NCBI RefSeq assembly: GCF_001040705.1
Contig: NZ_CVQP01000001.1
Location: 62,001 to 126,000, forward strand
Source of the DNA: Rhodococcus sp. RD6.2
GTDB taxonomy: Bacteria > Actinomycetota > Actinomycetes > Mycobacteriales > Mycobacteriaceae
DNA length: 64,000 nucleotides
Direction: 5' to 3'
Shown one piece after another: positions 47,401-56,465 of this stretch. The notes under the pieces were generated by a model, which had not been told where the DNA came from, did no database searches, and worked only from the letters and a program-made list of their open reading frames with translations. The stretch's first letter is position 1; each line of letters opens with the position of its first letter. The translations under genes were made by a program, and so were the position numbers.

Positions 47401-49355
47401 AACTCGGTGTCGACGTGCAGGAACAGGACTTCACGGCCGCCGGTGTCGGAGACATGAGCGGCGACGTCTTCGGCAACGGCATGCTGCTCAGCAGACACCT
47501 CCGCCTCGTCGCCGCCTTCGACCACCGGCACGTCTTCCTCGATCCGAACCCGGACGCCACGCGGTCGTTCGCGGAGCGCGAGCGCCTGTTCCGCATGTCG
47601 CGGTCGTCGTGGGCGGACTACGACACCGCCCTGATCAGTGCGGGCGGCGGCGTGTGGGATCGCTCGGTCAAGTCGGTGCCGCTGAGCGACCAGGCGCGCA
47701 CAGCGCTCGGCCTGGACGCCTCGGTGTCCGAGCTGTCACCGCCCGAACTGGTCCGCGCGATCCTGCGCGCACCGGTCGACCTGCTGTGGAACGGCGGCAT
47801 CGGCACCTACGTGAAGGCGTCGACCGAATCTCAGGCCGATGTCGGGGACAAGGCGAACGACCTGGTCCGGGTGAACGGTAACGAGGTCCGGGCCAAGGTG
47901 ATCGGCGAGGGCGGGAACCTCGGTGTCACCCCGCGCGGACGCGTCGAGTACGACCTCTCGGGCGGCCGGATCAACACCGATGCTCTCGACAACTCGGCAG
48001 GCGTGGACTGCTCCGACCACGAGGTCAACATCAAGATCCTGCTCGACACGGCAGTCGGGAGCGGAGCGCTTGCCCCCGCCGAACGCAACGGCCTCCTCGC
48101 GTCGATGACGGACGAGGTCGCCAGACTCGTGCTGCGCGACAACATCGATCAGAACACCCTGATGGGCACCTCCCGGGCCGATGCCGTGGGAATGCTCGGC
48201 GTGCACACCCGGCTGCTCGCCGACCTCGAGACGTCACACGGGCTCGACCGTGCGCTCGAGGCACTGCCCACCGACGAGGAGATCGTGCGACGTCAGGAGA
48301 TCGGACGCGGCTTCACCTCGCCCGAGCTCGCGACCCTGCTCGCGCACGTGAAGCTGTCCGTCAAGGACGACCTGCTCGCCAGTGAACTACCCGACAGCCC
48401 CACCTACGCGGTCCGGCTGCCGCACTACTTTCCGCGGCCGCTGCGCGAGCGGTTCGCGCCGCAGATCGGCGGGCACCGTCTGCGCAGGCAGATCGTCGCG
48501 ACGATGCTCGCCAACGAGGCCGTCGACTTCGGCGGCATCAGCTACCCGTACCGCCTCGCTGAGGAGGCAGGGGCCAGCAGCACCGACGCGATTCGCGCGT
48601 TCACCGCTGCCACCGAGATCTTCGACCTGCGGCAGCTGTGGTCCGACATCGGCAGCGCCGCCGTGCCCGCGTCCGTCGCGGACGACCTGGTCCTGGAGTC
48701 GCGGCGGATGCTGGACCGGGTGTCGCGCTGGCTGCTGACCAACCGACCGCAGCCGATCGCCGTCGGCGCCGAGATCAACCGTTACGCAGGTCGGGTCCGC
48801 GCACTGATGCCGCGGGTCCACGGCTGGCTGCGGGGTCACCACCTGACCGAACTGGAATCGCGGACGGCGTCGGTCACCTCGCGTGGCTGCCCGCGCGACC
48901 TGGCGCTGCGGGTGTACGGGCTGCTCGACGCGTTCCCGGTCCTCGACATCATCGACATCGCGGACATCACCGAACGCGACCACGACGAGGTCGGGCCGCT
49001 CTACTACACTCTCGACGCGCACCTCGGGATCGACGAATTCCTCACCGCCATCTCGGGACTCGAGCGCGGCGACCGGTGGCATTCGCTGGCCCGCCTGGCG
49101 CTGCGCGAGGACCTGTACGGGTCGCTGCGGTCGCTCACGATGGACGTCCTGTTCGGCGGTGAACCCGACGAGAGTCCGTCCGAGAAGATCGAGGACTGGG
49201 AGTCGACGAACGCCTCCCGGCTCGCGAGGGCGCGGGCGGCGCTCACCGAGATCGGGGAGTCTGGAACGCTTGACCTCGCGACGCTGTCCGTGGCGGCGCG
49301 TCAGGTACGGAGCATGGTGCGCGGAGCGGGCACCCGAGCAGAAGGAGCACGGTGA
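44463..49355 (+). CDS. gdh: Large NAD-specific glutamate dehydrogenase
   Basis: A 1630-aa member of the L_180/L_GDH class, deaminating glutamate to 2-oxoglutarate with NAD. The N-terminal ~700 residues hold ACT-like regulatory regions; the catalytic core includes [42 protein letters not shown], and [21 protein letters not shown]; the C-terminal helical part follows. Mtb Rv2476c is 1624 aa. GTG 44463 and GTG 44469 are both plausible starts. The 3' end overlaps the next gene (GTGA). Confidence 0.95.
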   Translation: [1630 protein letters not shown]

Positions 49356-49807
49356 GCGGGGTTCTTGCAGAGACGGCCCAGCAGGGGAGCCAGGTGGGGT
49401 TCCACACCAAGGTCGGGGTCCGCTGGTCCGACATGGACGTCTTCCAGCACATCAACCACGCCCGGATGGTGACGCTCCTCGAGGAGGCCCGCATCCCGTG
49501 GCTGTTCGAGGACGGTGTCCCGACGGTGACGCTGCGTGACGGTGCCGTCATCGCGGACCTGCACGTCCGCTACCGGGGTCAGCTCCGGCACGACGACGGA
49601 CCGCTCGACGTGTTGATGTGGATCGACCAGATCCGGGCCGTCGACTTCACCATCGGCTACGAGGTGCGTGCAGGCGGCGCCGACCCGGCGTCCGCGCCGT
49701 CGATCGTCGCGTCCACCCAGATCGCGGCGTTCGACATCGACACGCAGCGCCTGCGCAGGCTCACCGCGGCCGAGCGCGAGTACTTGGAGCGCTGGCAGCG
49801 TGGCTGA
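49352..49807 (+). CDS. Acyl-CoA thioesterase (hotdog 4HBT)
   Basis: A 151-aa hotdog protein with VGVRWSDMDVFQHINHARMVTLLEEAR, the 4HBT signature. GTG 49352 overlaps the gdh stop, and its own stop overlaps the next start, showing tight coupling. It corresponds to the position of Mtb Rv2475c. The natural acyl-CoA substrate is unknown. Confidence 0.88.
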   Translation: MSGVLAETAQQGSQVGFHTKVGVRWSDMDVFQHINHARMVTLLEEARIPWLFEDGVPTVTLRDGAVIADLHVRYRGQLRHDDGPLDVLMWIDQIRAVDFTIGYEVRAGGADPASAPSIVASTQIAAFDIDTQRLRRLTAAEREYLERWQRG

Positions 49808-50462
49808 TCGCGCACTGGTCCTGTCCGGGCCGGGGGAGCGGGCGAATCTCGCGGCCTTCCTCGGCCGTGTGGTCCGACTAGACGAGGCCGCCGTCGTTCG
49901 GTTGAGGCGCCGCGACGACGACCATCTCGTCGTGTGGGCCCCGACCGGGTTCGACGCGCTGGCGGCGCGCGTGGTCGCCGGACGTGTACGTCCGGACGAC
50001 CTGACGGCCGCTGCCGACAGCCTTCTCCACGCACTCGGTGCAGACGTCGCCGGCGGCGAGATCGATCCCGGCTTCGCGATGGACTCGGCGTGGCGCGGCG
50101 CGCTTCCACCCGATCCGGGTTGGGTGCACGTCGACGACGTTCCGGCGGGTGTGCTGATCGACCTCGCCCGGCAGGGCACCCAGGTGGCCGCCGAGCACGG
50201 CGGTCACGGCCCGCCGGCCTCGCTGCTCGACCAGGAGGTGCTCGCCGTCGACGGCGGAGGCGACGCGGTCGCAGTCACCATGCGGACCGTGTTCGCATTG
50301 GCTGCAATGGGATTCGTTCCCGGAGGCGACGTCGAGGGCGCGACCGTCGACCCGGCCGAACTGGTTCGGGTCAGGGCGACACGCACCTGGCTGCGACTCG
50401 ACGCGCGTTACGGGTCGGTCTTCGCTCGCCGCGGCGGGGACATCCCGCTGTCTGTGGTGTAG
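49800..50462 (+). CDS. Conserved protein of unknown function, 220 aa (Rv2474c-position)
   Basis: The frame opens at GTG 49800, overlapping the thioesterase gene by eight bases. It is a soluble alpha/beta protein; DRALVLSGPGERANLAAFLGRVVRLDEAAVVRLRRR is its most distinctive segment. No catalytic motif is apparent. It closes the core run that begins at ettA; gene order matches Mtb Rv2474c, also of unknown function. Confidence 0.7.
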   Translation: MADRALVLSGPGERANLAAFLGRVVRLDEAAVVRLRRRDDDHLVVWAPTGFDALAARVVAGRVRPDDLTAAADSLLHALGADVAGGEIDPGFAMDSAWRGALPPDPGWVHVDDVPAGVLIDLARQGTQVAAEHGGHGPPASLLDQEVLAVDGGGDAVAVTMRTVFALAAMGFVPGGDVEGATVDPAELVRVRATRTWLRLDARYGSVFARRGGDIPLSVV

Positions 50463-50727
50463 GCGGCAGCGGCGGGCACGGCGGCGGGTGGTGAGTCGAA
50501 CCTGCCCACGCCGCCCGCTGACCTCGTGAATTCGCGAGTACTGCGCCGAAATAGCTGCATGGTGAGGGGCGGATCGGGAAGCTGTGTGGAACTCGTATCT
50601 CGGCATTATGTTCGGGTAGGAAACATTTTCGCAGCTTCCTTGTGCTCTATATCGATAACCTAACGTTCCGAACAGCTGTCCAAGTACGGTGAGAGAGTTC
50701 TGTGAACTTTGCTTAACATTCGCTGGC

Positions 50728-52008
50728 ATGGCGACTTCTTCGAAAGCAAAGCAGCGCGTTGTTTTTCGTGATGTTCGGATTTTCGACGGTGTGTCCGACA
50801 ACCTCGTTTCCGGGGACGTCCTGATCGACGGTGACCGGATCGTCGGGGTGTCCGAGTCCCCGGTCGGGGACGAGCCCGGCCGCGAGACGGTCGCCGTCGA
50901 CGGCGGTGGGCGCGTTCTCATGCCGGGCATGAGCGACGCACACGTGCACCTGGTGGGTAACGCCAACACGATGGTCGACATGGTGGCCGGCTCGGAAAGC
51001 CATATCGCTCTCAACGGCCTCGCAGAGGCGGGCAACATGTTGTTGCGCGGCTTCACCGCCGTGCGGGACATGGCCGGTGACACCGGCAGTCTCAAGTCGG
51101 TCATCGACCGCGGACTGTTCCCCGGCCCCCGCATCTACCCGTCCCAGGCGGCGATTTCGCAGACCAGCGGACACGGCGACTTCGGTTTCGTCTACGAGAC
51201 GCCGACCGCGTTGGGCGGGGCGCAGTCCCGGGCCGAGCAGATCGGATTCATGCGAGTCGCGAACGGTGAGGCGCAAGTCCTTGCCTCGGTGCGCGAGCAG
51301 TTGAAGAAGGGTGCCTCCCAGATCAAGGTGATGGTCGGCGGTGGTGCCGCGTCGATGTACGACCCGCTGTACACGGTGCAGTTCACGGATGCGGAGTTGC
51401 GGGCAGCGGTGGACGCGGCCACCGACTACGGCACCTACGTAGCCACGCACGTCTACAACGTCACCGGCATTCGCCGGGCGGTCGAGGCAGGTGTGAAGTC
51501 GATCGAGCACGGACATCTCGCCGACGAAGAGACCATCGCGATGCTGGCGGAGCGCGGTGTCTGGCTTTCGATGCAGCCGTTCGCGCTCGGCGACCACCAC
51601 TACCCCGACCCCGACCGCGCGGGGAAGGACCGCGAAATCTGCACCGGCACCGACCAGGTGTACGAGTGGGCGACGAAGCACGGGGTGAAAGTGGCGTGGG
51701 GCACCGATCTACTCCTCGAACCGCAGCTCGCCGCCCGCCAGAGCGAAATGGCGGCCCGCCTGGGCGATCACTACAGCAACCTCGACGCACTGCGGATGCT
51801 GACCTCCGGCAACGCGGAGCTGTTCCGGCTCTCGGGCGACCGTGACCCCTACCGGCAGGCACCGTTCGGTGTCGTCGCCGAGGGCGCCTGGGCCGACGTC
51901 CTGCTCGTCGACGGCAACCCTCTCGAGGACCTGAACCTTCTGGCGGACCCGGGGAAGAACCTGTCGGTCATCGTGAAGAACGGCGAGATCGTCAAGAACG
52001 GTCTCTGA
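50728..52008 (+). CDS. Metal-dependent amidohydrolase
   Basis: A 426-aa amidohydrolase-superfamily enzyme. Metal ligands appear in MSDAHVHL (HxH), the Lys in SQIKVMVGGGA, His in VATHVYN and IEHGH, and Asp in WGTDLL. It resembles Xaa-Pro dipeptidase/imidazolonepropionase-like amidohydrolases that cut cyclic amides or small peptides. No signal peptide. ATG 50728 is chosen; an in-frame GTG lies at 50689. It begins the operon that also encodes glutamate decarboxylase. Confidence 0.87.
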   Translation: MATSSKAKQRVVFRDVRIFDGVSDNLVSGDVLIDGDRIVGVSESPVGDEPGRETVAVDGGGRVLMPGMSDAHVHLVGNANTMVDMVAGSESHIALNGLAEAGNMLLRGFTAVRDMAGDTGSLKSVIDRGLFPGPRIYPSQAAISQTSGHGDFGFVYETPTALGGAQSRAEQIGFMRVANGEAQVLASVREQLKKGASQIKVMVGGGAASMYDPLYTVQFTDAELRAAVDAATDYGTYVATHVYNVTGIRRAVEAGVKSIEHGHLADEETIAMLAERGVWLSMQPFALGDHHYPDPDRAGKDREICTGTDQVYEWATKHGVKVAWGTDLLLEPQLAARQSEMAARLGDHYSNLDALRMLTSGNAELFRLSGDRDPYRQAPFGVVAEGAWADVLLVDGNPLEDLNLLADPGKNLSVIVKNGEIVKNGL

Positions 52009-52090
52009 CACCGCTCGCCGAGTTCTCCACCGAACACCAAACACTGTCGAAGGCACGCGCCGCCGGTCGGCGCGGGATGAGAGGTGTGAT

Positions 52091-52825
52091 TTGGTCGAAG
52101 TCACCACGGCGGAACCAGAGAAATTCTGGGAGCCGGTCCCTGGTTCCCTGGTATCCGCGATGGCAATAGAACTCCACGGGCCGTGGGGCCACGTGTTCGG
52201 CCCCCTCGACCTCGACATCGACGAGGGTGGGGTGACGGTACTGGCGGCGCAATCCGGTGCGGCCCGGACCGCCTTGCTCATGGCCTTGTGCGGCAGGATG
52301 CGCCTGTCGGGCGGCACCCTGACCGTGCTGGGCAAGACGAACCGACCACAGAAGGTGTTCGCGCAGTCTGCGGTCGCCTGCATGAACGAACTCGACGGCG
52401 TCAGCCCGTCGGTCACCGTCCGGGACATCGTCACCGAACAATTACGCTGGGACTCAGCGTGGTTCAAGTTCGTGCCCCGCGTCCACGAGGATGGCGTGGA
52501 ACGGATGTGCGCGGAGGTCTTCGGCGACATTCCACTGCCGCCGTTGAACGGCTTCGTCGACGACCTCCCCGAGATCCAGCAGATGCTGCTCCGGATCGCG
52601 GTGGCCAACACGCACCGGCCCCCGCTGCTCGTCGTCGGGCGGCTGGACAAGGTCGCCGACGACGACGAGCGACGTATCCTCCTCGACCGCCTGGTGGCAT
52701 TGGGGGAGAAGCAGTCGGTGATCACTGCCGACGTGAACCCCCTCCCGCCGGACAGCGGGGTCCGTGCGGTCGTCGAACTCGAACTCGGTGCCGGCGACGT
52801 CGGTGTGCTGACAGAGGGGAGATGA
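52091..52825 (+). CDS. Degenerate ABC ATPase-like protein
   Basis: A 244-aa protein with the fold order of an ABC ATPase but with its key residues lost: the P-loop reads AAQSGAARTALL (Lys replaced by Arg, second Gly absent), the signature region reads LPEIQQMLLRIA instead of LSGGQ, and Walker B ends VVGRLDKV without the catalytic Glu. It probably cannot hydrolyse ATP normally. TTG 52091 has GAGAGGTG upstream. It ends three bases before the YhgE/Pip gene, its likely partner. Confidence 0.8.
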   Translation: MVEVTTAEPEKFWEPVPGSLVSAMAIELHGPWGHVFGPLDLDIDEGGVTVLAAQSGAARTALLMALCGRMRLSGGTLTVLGKTNRPQKVFAQSAVACMNELDGVSPSVTVRDIVTEQLRWDSAWFKFVPRVHEDGVERMCAEVFGDIPLPPLNGFVDDLPEIQQMLLRIAVANTHRPPLLVVGRLDKVADDDERRILLDRLVALGEKQSVITADVNPLPPDSGVRAVVELELGAGDVGVLTEGR

Positions 52826-52828
52826 CTC

Positions 52829-54811
52829 GTGCTGGCAGGAGTGTCTCTCGGCAGCGATTCGAAGCGCTACTTCCGCGGCACCATGCCGCGGATCGCGATC
52901 ATCACGATCATCCTCATGCCACTGCTCTACGGGGCGATGTACCTGTGGGCGTTCTGGAACCCGTTCGGCGCGGTCGACAAGATCCCGGCCGCGATCGTCA
53001 ACAGCGACACCGGCCGCACCGCCACCGGGCAGCAGCTCGATGCCGGTGAGCAGGTGGTCAAGTCGCTCGTCGCCTCCGGCCAGCTGGACCTGGCCGAGGT
53101 GTCTGCGGACGAGGCCGCTCAGGGACTTTCGTCGGGAAAGTACTACTACACGATCACCCTGCCGGAGAACTTCAGCGCCGCAGTCGAATCGCCGAACGGC
53201 GACGACCCGCAGAAGGCGGAGTTGATCTTCACCTTCAACGATGCCAACAACTACCTCGCGACCATCATCGGGCAGGACGCCTCCGAACAGGTCATCAACC
53301 AGGTCAACACGACCATCGGTGCGCAGGGCGTCGGGCAGGTGCTCACCGGGCTGCAGAGCGCCGGCGCCGGCCTGAAACAGGCTGCCGACGGCGCCGACCA
53401 ACTCGCCGCCGGGATCGACACCGCCAAGGCCGGCGCAGACCAGCTCAGCTCGGGCGCGAACGAGTTGGCGACGAACATGGTCACCGCTGAGGCCGGTTCG
53501 GCGCAACTGGCCAGCGGTGCAGATCAACTCGCGACTGCGATCGACGGTGCCACCACGCCGCTGATCAACGCGCTGGGCAGCGGCGCAGTCCCGAACATCG
53601 GCGGTCAGGTGTCCGAACTCCGACGGTCTCTGGAGGCCTTGGGGAGCAGAATTCCCGAGGGGACGCCACCGCCGGTCACCGCAGTTTCACGAGCCCTCGA
53701 AATCCTCGGTCAGAGCAACGATCCCCTGGTCGAGCGGGCCGTGGCGGTGCTGTCGCCGCTCGCCGCCCAGCAGGTGAGTGGCGACGCCGCACAGTTGCAG
53801 GCGGAGATCGGGCGACTCAGCGGTGACGCCCGCGCGGTCGAGTACCAACTGACGGACCCGGGCAGCCCCCTGCAATCGGGTCTCGCGGTGCTGCAGAACG
53901 GGGGGATCGCGTCGGATCTCCAGCAGTTGCGCAGCGGCGCCGACGAACTCAGTAGTGGCGCAAGCGCGCTCAACTCCGGTTTGGTTCAGTTGACCGACGG
54001 CAGCCGGCAGCTCGCCGGGGGTGCCGGGCAGCTCGCGTCCGGGATGGTCGAACTGCAGACCGGCTCTCACGAACTCGCCGGTGCCCTCGAGCAGGGCGCC
54101 GGGCAGGTGCCGAGCTGGTCCGACGAGCAGAAGACCGCGACGGCGGACACGTTGTCGACTCCGGTCGCCCTCAAGCAGGACTACACGAACGTGGCTTCCA
54201 CGTTCGGCACCGGATTCGCGCCGTTCTTCCTCTCGCTGGCACTGTTCGTCGGCGGCATCATCACGTGGATGCTGCTGACCCCCTTGCAGTCCCGGCCGAC
54301 GATCGGCGGTGTCGGCCTCTATCGCACGGTGCTGGCGTCGTACTGGCCGGCACTGCTGGTGGGGATTCTCCAGGTGGCCGTCATGTACACCGTCGTGCAC
54401 TTCGGTGTCGGGCTCGATGTGAAGCACGTGCTGGGCACGATCGCGTTCCTGATACTGGTCTCCGCCACCTACCTTGCGATGATCCAGGCGTTCAATGCGC
54501 TGTTCGGGGTAGCGGTCGGGCGCGTGGTGACGCTCGCCTTCCTGATGCTTCAACTGGTCTCTGCCGGCGGAATCTACCCGGTCCCCACCACCGCCAAGCC
54601 GTTTCAGTACATCCATCCGTTCGACCCGATGACGTACACCGTCAACGGGCTGCGGCAGCTCACCATCGGCGAACAGGTCGACTCGCGGCTGTGGATCGCC
54701 ATCGCGGTACTCATCGGCATCCTGCTGGTGAGCCTGAGCGTCAGCGCGTTGTCCGTGCGCCGCAACCGGCAGTACACGATGGAACGGCTCTACCCGCCCA
54801 TCGAAGTGTGA
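52829..54811 (+). CDS. YhgE/Pip-type ABC-2 membrane protein
   Basis: A 660-aa membrane protein with one N-terminal helix (IAIITIILMPLLYGAMYLWAFW, residues 22-43), a long outer region (about 45-430) rich in heptad-like GADQLASGA repeats, and five to six C-terminal helices. This is the YhgE/phage-infection-protein architecture, related to ABC-2 permeases and to the ESX/Lactococcus Pip receptor. GTG 52829 follows the pseudo-ABC gene by three bases. Confidence 0.88.
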   Translation: MLAGVSLGSDSKRYFRGTMPRIAIITIILMPLLYGAMYLWAFWNPFGAVDKIPAAIVNSDTGRTATGQQLDAGEQVVKSLVASGQLDLAEVSADEAAQGLSSGKYYYTITLPENFSAAVESPNGDDPQKAELIFTFNDANNYLATIIGQDASEQVINQVNTTIGAQGVGQVLTGLQSAGAGLKQAADGADQLAAGIDTAKAGADQLSSGANELATNMVTAEAGSAQLASGADQLATAIDGATTPLINALGSGAVPNIGGQVSELRRSLEALGSRIPEGTPPPVTAVSRALEILGQSNDPLVERAVAVLSPLAAQQVSGDAAQLQAEIGRLSGDARAVEYQLTDPGSPLQSGLAVLQNGGIASDLQQLRSGADELSSGASALNSGLVQLTDGSRQLAGGAGQLASGMVELQTGSHELAGALEQGAGQVPSWSDEQKTATADTLSTPVALKQDYTNVASTFGTGFAPFFLSLALFVGGIITWMLLTPLQSRPTIGGVGLYRTVLASYWPALLVGILQVAVMYTVVHFGVGLDVKHVLGTIAFLILVSATYLAMIQAFNALFGVAVGRVVTLAFLMLQLVSAGGIYPVPTTAKPFQYIHPFDPMTYTVNGLRQLTIGEQVDSRLWIAIAVLIGILLVSLSVSALSVRRNRQYTMERLYPPIEV

Positions 54812-54881
54812 CGGTTCACCGCACAACAGATTTCGCTCCACGAACATCCACCGAGTGTCGGAAACGAGTATTGGAGAGAAG

Positions 54882-56258
54882 ATGTCTGATTCCTTTGCAG
54901 TGCCCACCGAAACCCTTGCCCCGGCCTACACCGGACGACTCGGAACCGATGCGGTGCCGGCACTCCGGCTGCCGAAGTCCGAGACCGACCCGGAGGCCGC
55001 CTACCGGTTCATCCACGACGAACTGATGCTCGACGGAAGTTCCCGGTTGAACCTGGCGACCTTCGTCACCACGTGGATGGACCCGCAGGCGGACCGGTTG
55101 ATGGCCGAGACGTTCGACAAGAACATGATCGACAAGGACGAGTACCCGCAGACCGCGGAGATCGAGACCCGCTGCGTGAACATGGTTGCGGCCCTGTTCA
55201 ATGCGGACGGGCTCGACGAGTCCGATCCGTCGTCCGCCACGGGGGTGTCCACCGTCGGCTCCTCGGAGGCGGTGATGCTCGCCGGACTCGCCCTCAAGTG
55301 GCGCTGGCGGGCGGCGCGGGAGGCGGCCGGAAAGGACAACACACGCCCGAACCTGATCCTCGGCAGCAACGTCCAGGTCGTGTGGGAGAAGTTCTGTCGC
55401 TACTTCGACGTCGAACCGAAGTACCTCCCGATGGCGAAGGGGCGCTACGTCATCACCCCGGAGCAGGTTCGAGAGGCCGTGGACGAGAACACCATCGGTG
55501 TGGTCGCGATTCTCGGGACCACGTTCACCGGTGAGCTCGAGCCGGTCGCCGAGATCTCCGACGTTCTCGACGAGATCGCGGCGCAGGGTGGACCGGACGT
55601 CCCGCTGCACGTCGACGCGGCGAGCGGCGGCTTCGTGGTGCCCTTCCTGCATCCCGAGCTGAAGTGGGACTTCCGTCTCCCGCGTGTCGTGTCCATCAAC
55701 GTCAGCGGCCACAAGTACGGCATGACCTATCCGGGTATCGGATTCGTCGTGTGGCGGTCGAAGGAGTACCTGCCCGAGGACCTCGTCTTCCGCGTCAACT
55801 ATCTGGGCGGGGACATGCCCACCTTCACATTGAACTTCTCCCGACCGGGCAATCAGGTGGTGGGTCAGTACTACAACTTCATCAGGCTGGGTGTCGCGGG
55901 GTACACCCAGATCATGGAGTCGTTGCGGGACACCGCGCTGATGATCTCCTCGGAACTGTCGGCGATGCAGGACATGCACGTCATCACGGACGGCACCGCG
56001 ATTCCGGTGCTGTCGTTCGAGGTGGTCGGCGATCCCGGGTACACGGTGTTCGACATCTCGCACGAGCTGCGGGCCCGCGGCTTCCAGGTGCCCGCCTACA
56101 CCATGCCCGCGGATGCGGAGGACGTGGCCGTCCTGCGAATCGTGTTGCGGGAGGGCTTCAGTCGTGACATGGCATACAAGCTCGTGCTGGCGATGAAGGA
56201 CGTGGTGGCGCGACTGAAGTCCGGTGCCGGGCACACTGCGAGTGGCTTCGCGCATTGA
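54882..56258 (+). CDS. gad: Glutamate decarboxylase
   Basis: A 458-aa PLP enzyme converting glutamate to GABA and CO2 with proton consumption. The PLP lysine is Lys278 in SINVSGHKYG; HVDAASGGFVVPF holds the Asp that pairs with the pyridine nitrogen. Length and N-terminus match bacterial GadB. ATG 54882 follows GGAGAG. It lies 70 nt after the YhgE gene and ends at a strong hairpin. No GadC-type antiporter was recognised nearby; the YhgE/pseudo-ABC pair might substitute, but that is speculation. Confidence 0.93.
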   Translation: MSDSFAVPTETLAPAYTGRLGTDAVPALRLPKSETDPEAAYRFIHDELMLDGSSRLNLATFVTTWMDPQADRLMAETFDKNMIDKDEYPQTAEIETRCVNMVAALFNADGLDESDPSSATGVSTVGSSEAVMLAGLALKWRWRAAREAAGKDNTRPNLILGSNVQVVWEKFCRYFDVEPKYLPMAKGRYVITPEQVREAVDENTIGVVAILGTTFTGELEPVAEISDVLDEIAAQGGPDVPLHVDAASGGFVVPFLHPELKWDFRLPRVVSINVSGHKYGMTYPGIGFVVWRSKEYLPEDLVFRVNYLGGDMPTFTLNFSRPGNQVVGQYYNFIRLGVAGYTQIMESLRDTALMISSELSAMQDMHVITDGTAIPVLSFEVVGDPGYTVFDISHELRARGFQVPAYTMPADAEDVAVLRIVLREGFSRDMAYKLVLAMKDVVARLKSGAGHTASGFAH

Positions 56259-56325
56259 CACTGGTCTCCCAGTCCGGCTTTCGTGCACCGAGTCGGGGAT
56301 CGAGTGGCACTACCTGGTTTGGCGG

Positions 56326-56369
56326 CCACCAGCGGCGCAGGTGTGGCTACACACCTGCGCCGCTGGTGG
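56326..56369. terminator. Long hairpin terminator after gad
   Basis: Perfect 20-base arms (CCACCAGCGGCGCAGGTGTG and complement) with a four-base GCTA loop. It closes the amidohydrolase-gad operon; no U-tract follows. Confidence 0.8.
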
Positions 56370-56465
56370 TACCCGATGGCGCCCGATATCGGTGCCGCAC
56401 AACATCGCGACTTCCGTGGGCGGGAGGTCGGACAATCCTCCCTTCTCTCGATTGGGCTGTGCATC

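Noticed and set aside
56283-56465. Upstream extension of the six-helix membrane gene
   Set aside because: The frame would run through the 20-bp-stem hairpin and lacks hydrophobic or conserved sequence.
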